64,000 nt of DNA from positions 1 to 64,000 of the forward strand of contig SVOY01000013.1 in assembly GCA_015066105.1 (NCBI GenBank), in the 5' to 3' direction. The number at the start of each line of letters is the position of its first letter. Within the stretch, counting starts at the first letter, position 1. The DNA is from Oscillospiraceae bacterium. Lineage in GTDB: Bacteria; Bacillota; Clostridia; Oscillospirales; Acutalibacteraceae. Shown in pieces: positions 8,691-16,419 of this stretch. The position numbers and the translations under genes were made by a program. The notes beneath the pieces were generated by a model. That model was not told the DNA's origin and did no database searches. It was given only the letters and a program-made list of their open reading frames with translations.

Positions 8691-10345
8691 ATATTTCCAC
8701 CACCCTTTCCGAAGCTGAAAGTGATAAAAACAGTTTCATCCTCACGGATAAGGCTGAGCTTTCCGCCAAGTCTTTCAGCCTCACTGTAAAACCTTGACAG
8801 GGACGTCAGCTCCTTTTCCGTATCCGCCGTTATTCTGAAGCTGAAAGCATCTTTCGGGAAGCTGATTTCTGCCGTAACGGCATAAAGCTCAGGAAGGATA
8901 TCCTCAAGCACACTCTGCCACAAATCGAAGCAGAGAAGAAGTATATCCGAAGGCATAACCGCACTTTCATCGGCATAAACATCGGAAACACCGCCGTAAA
9001 GCTTTACATATTCCGAGGATTCCTTTAGACTCAGATAAAGCTCCTCAGAGCTGAATGCAGGTCTTCTATCCTTTAAGAGTGCAAGGTTGGACCTTCTTTT
9101 TACATAGCAGTTGAGTATGCAGATGTGAGCCATATTTTTTCTGAAATCACCCTCTGCATCAATCAGACGGGAAATCTTTTCAAGCTGCGGCTTAACCAGC
9201 AGTGAAATAGAATCGTAAAGTCTGGTCTGCTCGGCTATTTTGGCTCTCTGCTCGCGAAGCTCATTCTCAGCACGGATAAGGTCGCCCTCCTCCGAAAGGC
9301 TTTCACCTATCTGAGAAAGCTTTTCATTCATTTCATTTACGGCTGTCATATCCTCTGTCCAGAATACATAACCGCCCTTTATTCTGTCAGAAAGAAGAAG
9401 GGTATTTTTATCAATCATGACATTACCTTCCTTTGCTTCCTCCATCTGACCGTCTGAAAGGCTTACGGCATTATCTGAACGGTAAATTACATTATTGTCA
9501 GAGTCTGCAATCTGAAAGGCCGCACTTGACTTGGAAACGATCTGACCGTAGGCACTGTTTGAGGGCATAATGCCTATACGGATACTGCTTTCGAGCATGG
9601 CTATAACAATAAAGCAGTGTGTTTCAGGCAGATTAAAGGGAGCTATACTCCACAAGCCGAGTATATAGTCACTAATTATATATAATGAGCCTAAAGCAAG
9701 CCAGAAAATCGGGAGCCAGGCTTTTTTCTTGTTTACGGCTCTGCATTTTACGGAAAGTATAATAACGCCCGCAATAAGGAAAAAGTATATCCATACCGTA
9801 GAAATATAGAAAAGAGGTCCCCAGCTGTACTGCTGATCCCATGCTACAAAATCAATGTTGAAGCTGAAGGCGAGCTGATGTATATCATTGGTAAGATAAC
9901 CGATAACAACAATAACACCGACTGCAAAAAGATAATTAAACACCCTTGGCAGTCTGTACTCCTCTTTTTTACCTACCCTGAAGGCGATTATAAAAGCAAG
10001 GAAGGTGGCAAAAATCTGCGGTACATAATAAAGATACCATAAAAACCTGCCTGCAAAATCTCCGTCAAGGAACACACCGTGCTTGGCAGAGCCTACGAGT
10101 ATATACATAAGCATAAAGAAAACTACACTGAGCATCAGACGGCGTATTTTAGCCGAAAGAATACTTCTTTGCACATATATTCCCCAGGAAAAAATTATTC
10201 CGAAGAAAACTATATTACTGTAAACAAAAACAACAGACTGAAGTGCGCTTTCATAAGGGATAAGTACCTTTAAAACAGCTACAGACAGAAAAATCAGGCC
10301 TGAAAGGACAGCAGGAAAGCGTTTGATTTTATTGTTCTGCGGCAC
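8687..10345 (-). CDS. 7TM-type membrane sensor protein with degenerate kinase-like C-terminus
   Basis: With the start chosen here this is a 552-residue protein. The first 270 residues hold about seven to eight hydrophobic segments, like the N-terminal 7TM module of some Firmicute histidine kinases. A PAS-like region and a coiled coil (EENELREQ-type heptads) follow. The C-terminal 170 residues look kinase-derived: there is a conserved-looking block (CYVKRRSNLALL) after MAHIC, and an ATPase-like fold end (FSEAERLGGKLSL), but no clear N-box or glycine box. I chose GTG at 10345 because AAGAAGG lies seven bases upstream, and because a promoter at 10379-10407 would start the transcript downstream of the longer ATG at 10423. 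It probably senses a signal and works with the adjacent kinase (inference). Confidence 0.75.
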   Translation of the reverse strand: MPQNNKIKRFPAVLSGLIFLSVAVLKVLIPYESALQSVVFVYSNIVFFGIIFSWGIYVQRSILSAKIRRLMLSVVFFMLMYILVGSAKHGVFLDGDFAGRFLWYLYYVPQIFATFLAFIIAFRVGKKEEYRLPRVFNYLFAVGVIVVIGYLTNDIHQLAFSFNIDFVAWDQQYSWGPLFYISTVWIYFFLIAGVIILSVKCRAVNKKKAWLPIFWLALGSLYIISDYILGLWSIAPFNLPETHCFIVIAMLESSIRIGIMPSNSAYGQIVSKSSAAFQIADSDNNVIYRSDNAVSLSDGQMEEAKEGNVMIDKNTLLLSDRIKGGYVFWTEDMTAVNEMNEKLSQIGESLSEEGDLIRAENELREQRAKIAEQTRLYDSISLLVKPQLEKISRLIDAEGDFRKNMAHICILNCYVKRRSNLALLKDRRPAFSSEELYLSLKESSEYVKLYGGVSDVYADESAVMPSDILLLCFDLWQSVLEDILPELYAVTAEISFPKDAFSFRITADTEKELTSLSRFYSEAERLGGKLSLIREDETVFITFSFGKGGGNI

Positions 10346-10378
10346 AGGTATCCCTTCTTTCTTTGTTGTAATAATGCC

Positions 10379-10407
10379 ATTATATATTAAAACCGCCATT
10401 TTATCAA
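10379..10407 (-). promoter_or_regulatory. promoter of the sensor/kinase/regulator operon
   Basis: On the minus strand TTGATA (10402-10407) and TATAAT (10379-10384) are spaced by 17 bases. The predicted transcript starts near 10372, which rules out the ATG at 10423 as the translation start. Confidence 0.8.
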
Positions 10408-10529
10408 GAGAAAAAACAGGCAACTGTTACCGCTGCCCGTATGAAGGATTATCTGTATATCATTTCGTAGAGAACTATCTCATTTTACCACATAACAAAA
10501 GGTTAATCCAATGTGCCGATTTTAAGGCA

Positions 10530-10571
10530 TAAAAAAAGACTGCTTTCAGAATTTTCTCTGATAGCAGTCTT
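10530..10571 (-). terminator. terminator downstream of lysS
   Basis: AAGACTGCTTTCAGA (10536-10550) pairs with the right arm 10557-10571 with one mismatch and a 6-base loop. On the minus strand it is followed by seven T. It lies about 150 bases after the lysS stop codon. Confidence 0.8.
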
Positions 10572-10588
10572 AACTTTTTTACTGTAAG

Positions 10589-10668
10589 CTTACTACAAAA
10601 ATTTAAAGGACTGAAATCTCTGCACATTTTTTGCATCGATTGTAGTAAGTTTGTAGTAAGTAGTAAGT
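10589..10668. repeat. clustered CTTACTAC repeats and hairpin 3' of lysS
   Basis: TGTAGTAAG occurs at 10641-10649, again (TTGTAGTAAG) at 10651-10660, and overlapping TAGTAAG at 10661-10667. An inverted copy, CTTACTACA, lies at 10589-10597. A further imperfect stem, CTCAAAACCCC with GGGGTTGTTGAG (10687-10718), sits next to the lysS stop. All of this lies in the lysS 3' untranslated region, before its terminator. The function is unknown. Confidence 0.5.
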
Positions 10669-10722
10669 TTTTGGTGTTTTACACCCCTCAAAACCCCAGT
10701 AAAATAGGGGTTGTTGAGAGAT

Positions 10723-12231
10723 TTACTTGTCCAAGCTCTTCATTGTGGGGAACAAAAGCACGTCTCTGATTGCGGATGAGTCGGTCATAAGCATTACCAT
10801 ACGGTCAATGCCGAAGCCGATACCGCCGGTGGGTGCCATACCGTATTCAAGTGCACAAAGGAAGTCCTCGTCGGTGGTGTTTGCTTCTTCGTCGCCCTGT
10901 GCAAGCTGCTCCTCCTGAGCCTTAAAGCGTTCGCGCTGGTCAATGGGGTCGTTAAGCTCTGAATAGGCGTTTGCAAGCTCCCAGCCGTTCATAAAGAACT
11001 CAAAGCGCTCAACATAGTCGGGATTTTCAGGCTTACGCTTGGTAAGGGGTGAAATCTCAACGGGGTGATCCATAAGGAAGGTGGGCTGAATAAGGTGATG
11101 CTCAACAAATTCCTCAAAGAAGAGGTTGAGAATGTCACCCTTCTTGTGTCTCTTTTCAAACTCAACGCCCTTTTCCTTTGCAATGGCCTTAGCTTCCTCG
11201 TCAGTCTTGATTTCGTTGAAATCAATGCCGGTGTATTTCTTGACTGCGTCAAGCATTGTAATGCGCTCAAAGGGCTTTCCGAGATCCATTTCAACACCGT
11301 TGTAAACGATTTTTGTTGTGCCGAGAACAGTCTGAGCAACGTGACGGTAAAGATTTTCCGTGAGGTCCATCATACCGTGGTAGTCCGTGTATGCCTGATA
11401 GAGCTCCATAAGCGTAAACTCGGGGTTGTGACGGGTGTCAAGTCCCTCGTTACGGAATACTCTGCCGATTTCGTAAACTCTTTCAAGTCCGCCGACAATA
11501 AGCCTCTTAAGATAAAGCTCAAGAGAAATGCGAAGCTTGAAATCCTCGTCAAGAGCATTGAAGTGGGTTTCAAAGGGACGTGCGGCTGCACCGCCTGCGT
11601 TTGAAACAAGCATGGGAGTTTCAACCTCAAGGAAACCCTGACCGTCAAGATAGTTTCTTATCTCGCGGATAATTCTTGAACGGTTGATAAGAGTCTGCTT
11701 TGACTCCTGATTCATAATAAGGTCAACATAGCGCTGACGGTATCTTGTATCTGTATTTGTAAGGCCGTGGAACTTTTCGGGAAGAGGAAGAAGTGACTTT
11801 GTGAGAAGGGTAAGCTTTTCGGCGTGGATTGAGATTTCTCCGGTCTTTGTTCTGAAAACGGAGCCCTCAATACCGATGATGTCACCGATGTCAAGCTTTT
11901 TGAAGGCCTTATATTCTTCTTCACCGAGGCTGTCACGTGCAACGTAGGACTGAATGTTGCCCTTAAGGTCCTGAATGTTGCAGAAGGAGGCTTTACCCAT
12001 AATGCGCTTTGACATCATACGGCCCGCAACACGCACGGTCTTGCCCTCAAGCTCATCAAAATTCTCTTTGATTACGGCACTGTGATGTGTCTGGTCGTAT
12101 TTTGTAATTACAAAGGGGTCATTACCTGCTTCCTGCAAAGCGGTAAGCTTGTCAACCCTTACCTTTCTTAATTCGTTAACATCCTGCACAGCTTCCTGCT
12201 GAGGAATGTTTGCGTTATTTTCCTTTGCCAT
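10723..12231 (-). CDS. lysS: lysyl-tRNA synthetase, class II
   Basis: This enzyme charges tRNA-Lys with lysine in the cytoplasm. The N-terminal OB-fold anticodon-binding domain (about 60-170, [18 protein letters not shown]) is followed by the class II catalytic core. That core shows motif 2 ([20 protein letters not shown]) and motif 3 ([12 protein letters not shown]). The C-terminus is complete (LLFPTMKS). The usual upstream ATG at 12240 sits only two bases behind GGATG, whereas the ATG at 12231 has AAAGGATG at normal spacing. This gives 502 residues and a sequence starting [14 protein letters not shown]. It follows greA on the same strand, a common gene order in Firmicutes, and both probably share the promoter at 12799-12827. 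Confidence 0.97.
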   Translation of the reverse strand: MAKENNANIPQQEAVQDVNELRKVRVDKLTALQEAGNDPFVITKYDQTHHSAVIKENFDELEGKTVRVAGRMMSKRIMGKASFCNIQDLKGNIQSYVARDSLGEEEYKAFKKLDIGDIIGIEGSVFRTKTGEISIHAEKLTLLTKSLLPLPEKFHGLTNTDTRYRQRYVDLIMNQESKQTLINRSRIIREIRNYLDGQGFLEVETPMLVSNAGGAAARPFETHFNALDEDFKLRISLELYLKRLIVGGLERVYEIGRVFRNEGLDTRHNPEFTLMELYQAYTDYHGMMDLTENLYRHVAQTVLGTTKIVYNGVEMDLGKPFERITMLDAVKKYTGIDFNEIKTDEEAKAIAKEKGVEFEKRHKKGDILNLFFEEFVEHHLIQPTFLMDHPVEISPLTKRKPENPDYVERFEFFMNGWELANAYSELNDPIDQRERFKAQEEQLAQGDEEANTTDEDFLCALEYGMAPTGGIGFGIDRMVMLMTDSSAIRDVLLFPTMKSLDK

Positions 12232-12264
12232 TTTTTTCATCCTTTCGGGATTTTGTAGAGTTAA

Positions 12265-12747
12265 TTATTTTGTGATTTCAACAATCTCGTACTTGATGAT
12301 ACCCATAGGAGCCTCAACGTCAACAATATCGCCTACCTTGTGGCCGATGATTGCCTTTGCAACGGGTGACTCGTCACTTGTAAGATAGTCTGCACCCTTA
12401 TCCTTTGAGGTTGAAGATGAAGAAATAATCTGATATTTGTAAACATCACCGTATTCAATATCCTTGATGGTTACCTTTGAGCCCATCTGAATAACGTCGG
12501 TGCTGAGTGCATCCTCATCAATGATTTTTGCAGTTGCAAGGGTTTCCTCAATTTCCTTGATGCGTGCCTCAAGCTTTGCCTGGTCGTTTCTTGCTTCGTC
12601 ATATTCGCTGTTTTCGGATAAGTCACCGAAGGAAAGTGCTACCTGGATTTTTTCCTTGATTTCCTGACGGCCTTTGACTCGCAGCTCTTCAAGCTCCTCT
12701 TCAAGTTCTTTATAGCCGGCGCTGGTAAGAAGTTTTTCCTGTGCCAT
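12265..12747 (-). CDS. greA: transcription elongation factor GreA
   Basis: GreA enters the RNA polymerase secondary channel and helps cleave backtracked RNA. The 160 residues show the N-terminal coiled-coil hairpin (about 1-75; LTSAGYKELEEELEELR and the acidic tip SFGDLSENSEYDEAR). The C-terminal FKBP-like domain follows (about 80-158; MGSKVTI...SPVAKAIIGHKVGD). Length matches the family. AAAGGATG precedes the ATG at proper spacing. A near-perfect promoter lies upstream and lysS lies 33 bases downstream. Confidence 0.97.
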   Translation of the reverse strand: MAQEKLLTSAGYKELEEELEELRVKGRQEIKEKIQVALSFGDLSENSEYDEARNDQAKLEARIKEIEETLATAKIIDEDALSTDVIQMGSKVTIKDIEYGDVYKYQIISSSSTSKDKGADYLTSDESPVAKAIIGHKVGDIVDVEAPMGIIKYEIVEITK

Positions 12748-12798
12748 TATATTTCATCCTTTCGCAATATAGATTTTTACATAAACTATCAATTTATT

Positions 12799-12827
12799 AT
12801 TATATTAAATAATAGTCAAAGTGTCAA
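12799..12827 (-). promoter_or_regulatory. consensus promoter of greA-lysS
   Basis: The minus strand carries a perfect TTGACA (12822-12827) and TATAAT (12799-12804) with 17 bases between. It lies about 50 bases upstream of greA. No terminator with a good T-run separates it from the ABC transporter gene that ends at 12864. Confidence 0.9.
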
Positions 12828-12863
12828 GTAAAATTTAGGATTTACCGCTTATTGCCGCAGTTT

Positions 12864-14594
12864 TCAGCCTTCAAACTGGCTGTTATAAAGTCCGGCATAA
12901 AAGCCGCCCCTGCTCATAAGCTCCGAATGGCTTCCCCTTTCAACAACCTTGCCCTCATTCATAACAAGAATCATATCCGCTCCCTTGACCGTTGAAAGCC
13001 TGTGTGCAACAATGAAGCTCGTCCTTCCCCTCATCATTCCGGAAAAGGCATCCTGGATTTTCATTTCCGTTCTTGTGTCAATAGACGAGGTCGCCTCGTC
13101 AAGAATAAGCATCGGCGGAAGGCAGAGCATTGCGCGGGCAATGCAAAGCAGCTGTCTCTGGCCGACTGAAAGGCTGTCACACCTTACGGGAGTATCATAG
13201 CCCAGCGGCAAACGGCGTATGAACGAGTGAGCGTGAGCCGCCTTCGCCGCCGCAATAATCTCCTCGAGCGTTGCATCGGGCTTGCCGTAGGCAATGTTTT
13301 CTCTCACGGTGCCGTCACAAAGCCAGGTGTCCTGAAGCACCATGGCATAGCGGGAGCGAAGGTCACGACGGGTCATATTCCTTATGCTTTCACCGTCAAC
13401 GATAATCTCTCCGCCGTCAACCTCATAAAAATTCATAAGCAGATTGATAAGCGTTGTTTTGCCGCAGCCCGTGGGGCCTACTATTGCAACACGGCTGCCC
13501 GGGCGTACCTCAAGCGAAAGGTCCTTGATAAGCTCCCTTCCGGGGGTGTAGGAAAAGTCCACGCCCTTAAGCTCAACCCTTCCGCAGACAGGCGGATTTA
13601 CGGGATTTTCCGGGTCGGGGCGTCTGTCCTCTTCTTCAAGCAGGTCGAAAACACGCTTTGCGCAGGTCAGTGAATTCTGCAGCTCTGTAATAACACCGCT
13701 TATTTCGTTAAAGGGCTTTGCATACTGCCCCGCATAGCTTAAAAATATACTCACCTGACCCACGGTAATGCCCGCAGCTGAAAGGGCAAACAGCGAGCTT
13801 ATGAGAGCTACCGCCGCATAAACCACGTTGTTTACAAGACGTGTGCTCGGATTTGTAAGGCTTGAGAAAAAGGTTGCAAGCATTGATGTTTTCTCAAGTC
13901 TGCCGTTTATTTCATCAAATTCTTCAAGCCTTTCCACTTCACAGCCGAAGGCACTGACTAAATTCTGCCCCTCAATCAGCTCATTTATAAGTGCGGTCTG
14001 TTCACCGCGTATTTTTGCCTGCTCGGTAAAAAAGCGGTGAGTTTTTGAGGTAATGAACCTTGCCACAAAAATCGAAAAAGGAGTAAGCACAAGCACGGTA
14101 AGGGCCACAAAGCCGTTAAGATAAAGCATAACCGCAAGGGTTGCCGCAATGGTAAGCACACCCGTAAAAAGCTGAGTGAAGCCCATAAGAAGGCCGTCGG
14201 CAAAGGTATCGACGTCAGCTATCATACGGCTTACAAGGTCACCCGAGGGGTGACTGTCAAGATAAGAAACGGGCAGTGAGTTCAGCTTGTCACTAAGGCC
14301 GTTACGAAGGTCACGGCAGACACAGTAGGTCACCTTGTTGTTACAAAGTGCCGAAAGATGCTGACTCAAAGCAGAAGCAAGCATTACCGCACCGATAATT
14401 ACAACAACCTTTAAAACTCCGTCAAGGCTAACTCTGCCCTCACCGAGCATAAAATCAATAGCTCTGCCGCAAAGGTAAGGTATGAGCAGCTGACCGCAGA
14501 CGCTGACAAATGAGCAGATAATGCTCAGAGCTACAAGCAGTCCGTAGGGTTTTATAAGGTGCAATGTTTTTAAAAAGGCAGCTTTGTTTTTCAT
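12864..14594 (-). CDS. ABC exporter subunit (membrane + ATPase), catalytic half
   Basis: This is a type IV exporter half with six expected membrane helices (about 1-320) and an ATPase domain (about 330-576). The ATPase has Walker A GPTGCGKTT, signature LSVGQ, Walker B LILDEATSS with the catalytic Glu, and H-loop IVAHRLS. The signature has Val in place of the usual second Gly. The start is ATG at 14594, one base overlapping the upstream stop and preceded by GGAGG; GTG at 14597 is an alternative. The upstream gene encodes the partner half. Together they should form a heterodimeric multidrug- or lipid-type exporter. The substrate cannot be told from sequence. Confidence 0.9.
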   Translation of the reverse strand: MKNKAAFLKTLHLIKPYGLLVALSIICSFVSVCGQLLIPYLCGRAIDFMLGEGRVSLDGVLKVVVIIGAVMLASALSQHLSALCNNKVTYCVCRDLRNGLSDKLNSLPVSYLDSHPSGDLVSRMIADVDTFADGLLMGFTQLFTGVLTIAATLAVMLYLNGFVALTVLVLTPFSIFVARFITSKTHRFFTEQAKIRGEQTALINELIEGQNLVSAFGCEVERLEEFDEINGRLEKTSMLATFFSSLTNPSTRLVNNVVYAAVALISSLFALSAAGITVGQVSIFLSYAGQYAKPFNEISGVITELQNSLTCAKRVFDLLEEEDRRPDPENPVNPPVCGRVELKGVDFSYTPGRELIKDLSLEVRPGSRVAIVGPTGCGKTTLINLLMNFYEVDGGEIIVDGESIRNMTRRDLRSRYAMVLQDTWLCDGTVRENIAYGKPDATLEEIIAAAKAAHAHSFIRRLPLGYDTPVRCDSLSVGQRQLLCIARAMLCLPPMLILDEATSSIDTRTEMKIQDAFSGMMRGRTSFIVAHRLSTVKGADMILVMNEGKVVERGSHSELMSRGGFYAGLYNSQFEG

Positions 14595-16315
14595 CACTCC
14601 GCCTCCTTTTTGAACTGACTTTCATATATTTCACGGTAAACCTCACAGCCTTCAAGAAGGCTCTTGTGGTCACCCATACCAACAAGCATACCGTCGTCAA
14701 GGACAAGTATTTTATCCGCATTGGCAATGGAGCTTGTACGCTGACTGACAATAAACAGCGTTTTCTCTGCGTGCAGAGTTTGCAAAGCCTTACGTAATTT
14801 TGCCTCGGTGGCAAAATCAAGGGCCGAAGCACTGTCATCAAAAATAAGTATATCTGCCTTTGAAGCAAGGGCACGGGCTATTGTAAGTCGCTGTTTTTGT
14901 CCGCCGGAAAGATTTCTGCCCATCTGCTCAACACGGGCATCAAGACCGCCCTGCATTTTTTCAACAAAGTCCCTTGCCTGACTCAGCTCAAGGGCTCTCA
15001 TAAGCTCCCCGTCAGAGGCATCAGGGTTACCCCACAAAAGGTTGCTTTTTACCGTACCCGAAAAAAGCATTGCCCTTTGAGGCACAACGGCAACCGCACC
15101 GTTGAGTGCAGACTTGCAAAGGTCGGTGATTTTTTCGCCCTTTAAGCGGATTTCGCCCTCAGTTGCATCATAAAAGCGTGAAATCAGATTGATAAGGGTC
15201 GTTTTTCCGCTGCCCGTACCGCCGATAATACCTACGGTTTCGCCCTTTTTCACTGTGAAGCTTATATCCGTAAGTGAGGGGGCACCTGCGCCCTCATAGG
15301 TAAAGCTTACGTTATCAAAGCATACTGCATCATCGTATTCGCCAAAGTCCGCCATGCTTCCGTAGGTCATAGTGCCTGCGGTATCAAGCAGCTGACCCAC
15401 ACGCTCCATGCTTGCCACGGAGCGGGCAATAAGCGTAATAAGGTTTGCAAGCTTTACAAGCTCAATGAGAATCTGACCGATATAATTTATAAGTGCAACA
15501 ATGTCGCCCGAAAAAAGCAAGCCGGCGTCGGTCTTTTTTGCACCGAAGTAAAGCACAAGTATAATAGCCGTGTTCACCACAACATAGGTGACGGGATTAA
15601 GCAGTGCCGACACTCTGCCCACCTTAAGCTGAGAGAAAAGAAGACGTGCATTTGTATTTCTGAAGCTTTTCTTCTGCTCCTCTTCACGCGAGAAGGCGCG
15701 GATAACTCTTACGCCGTTAAGGCTTTCGGCGGTTTCTCCCGTTACGCCGTCAAGCCTTTGCTGAACAGCTTTGTGCATGGGCTTTGTTATCCTCATCATA
15801 CCGAAAACAACGGCAAAAAGAACAACGATTATACCGACGAAAATCAGTGCGAGGTCTCTTTCAACGGTAAAGGCCAATATTGCCGCGCCGAAAACTATAA
15901 AGGGACTGCGCATAAAAAGGCGCAGGAACATATTCACACCGTTCTGCACCTGATTGATATCACCGGTCATTCTTGTAATGAGTGTGCTTTTGCCGATTTT
16001 GTCAAGCTGAGTAAAGGACAGACTCTGCACCCTTGAAAGGAGCTCATGGCGAAGACCCGTTGCGGTACCTATAGCCGCCCTTGCGGCAAAAAACTGAGCG
16101 GTAAAGCTGCTGAGAAGACCGAGCAAGGCCATAAGTATGAGCAGAAAAAAGCGGCTTACGATAAAAGCCTTATCCCCTTTTGCAATACCCGTATCAATTA
16201 TACTTGCAACAATAAGTGGCACTGCAAGGTCAAAGCAGGCCTCGAGCATCTTGAACAGGGGCGCAAGTATACTTTGTAATTTATATTTTTTAAAATACGG
16301 TATCAGATGTTTCAT
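14594..16315 (-). CDS. ABC exporter subunit (membrane + ATPase), degenerate half
   Basis: This is the partner exporter half, 573 residues, with a membrane domain (about 1-320) and ATPase. Walker A is GGTGSGKTT and the signature is canonical, LSGGQ. Walker B reads IFDDSAS, with Asp in place of the catalytic Glu, and the H-loop reads IVSQRTS, with Gln in place of His. Such changes mark the non-hydrolysing site of heterodimeric exporters such as TM287/288. I chose the ATG at 16315, which has GAGGTG six bases upstream. The ATG at 16339 would lie almost on the predicted transcription start. The downstream half overlaps this stop codon. Confidence 0.9.
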   Translation of the reverse strand: MKHLIPYFKKYKLQSILAPLFKMLEACFDLAVPLIVASIIDTGIAKGDKAFIVSRFFLLILMALLGLLSSFTAQFFAARAAIGTATGLRHELLSRVQSLSFTQLDKIGKSTLITRMTGDINQVQNGVNMFLRLFMRSPFIVFGAAILAFTVERDLALIFVGIIVVLFAVVFGMMRITKPMHKAVQQRLDGVTGETAESLNGVRVIRAFSREEEQKKSFRNTNARLLFSQLKVGRVSALLNPVTYVVVNTAIILVLYFGAKKTDAGLLFSGDIVALINYIGQILIELVKLANLITLIARSVASMERVGQLLDTAGTMTYGSMADFGEYDDAVCFDNVSFTYEGAGAPSLTDISFTVKKGETVGIIGGTGSGKTTLINLISRFYDATEGEIRLKGEKITDLCKSALNGAVAVVPQRAMLFSGTVKSNLLWGNPDASDGELMRALELSQARDFVEKMQGGLDARVEQMGRNLSGGQKQRLTIARALASKADILIFDDSASALDFATEAKLRKALQTLHAEKTLFIVSQRTSSIANADKILVLDDGMLVGMGDHKSLLEGCEVYREIYESQFKKEAE

Positions 16316-16347
16316 ATTGCACCTCACGCGGCAAAGCATTGTTTTTT

Positions 16348-16376
16348 ATTATACCCCTATAAAAAGCGAAAGTAAA
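16348..16376 (-). promoter_or_regulatory. promoter of the ABC exporter genes
   Basis: TTTACT (16371-16376) and TATAAT (16348-16353) are separated by 17 bases on the minus strand. Transcription should begin near 16341. Confidence 0.75.
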
Positions 16377-16381
16377 GGGCA

Positions 16382-16407
16382 CGTCGGGATTACTTAAAAC
16401 CCCGACG
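16382..16407. terminator. hairpin between the GPH transporter and ABC genes
   Basis: CGTCGGG (16382-16388) pairs with CCCGACG (16401-16407) around a 12-base loop. It lies 13 bases after the transporter stop codon. The T-run on the minus side is poor (TGCCCTTTACTTT), so termination may be weak. Confidence 0.55.
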
Positions 16408-16419
16408 ATTGCTTTTATT

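Noticed and set aside
10346-10423. Upstream start of the 7TM sensor
   Set aside because: A TTGATA/TATAAT promoter lies within this stretch, so the ATG at 10423 would not be transcribed from it; GTG at 10345 has a better site.
10572-10722. T-box riboswitch linked to lysS
   Set aside because: The region is downstream, not upstream, of lysS, and no specifier or T-box sequence was found. The upstream side begins with greA.
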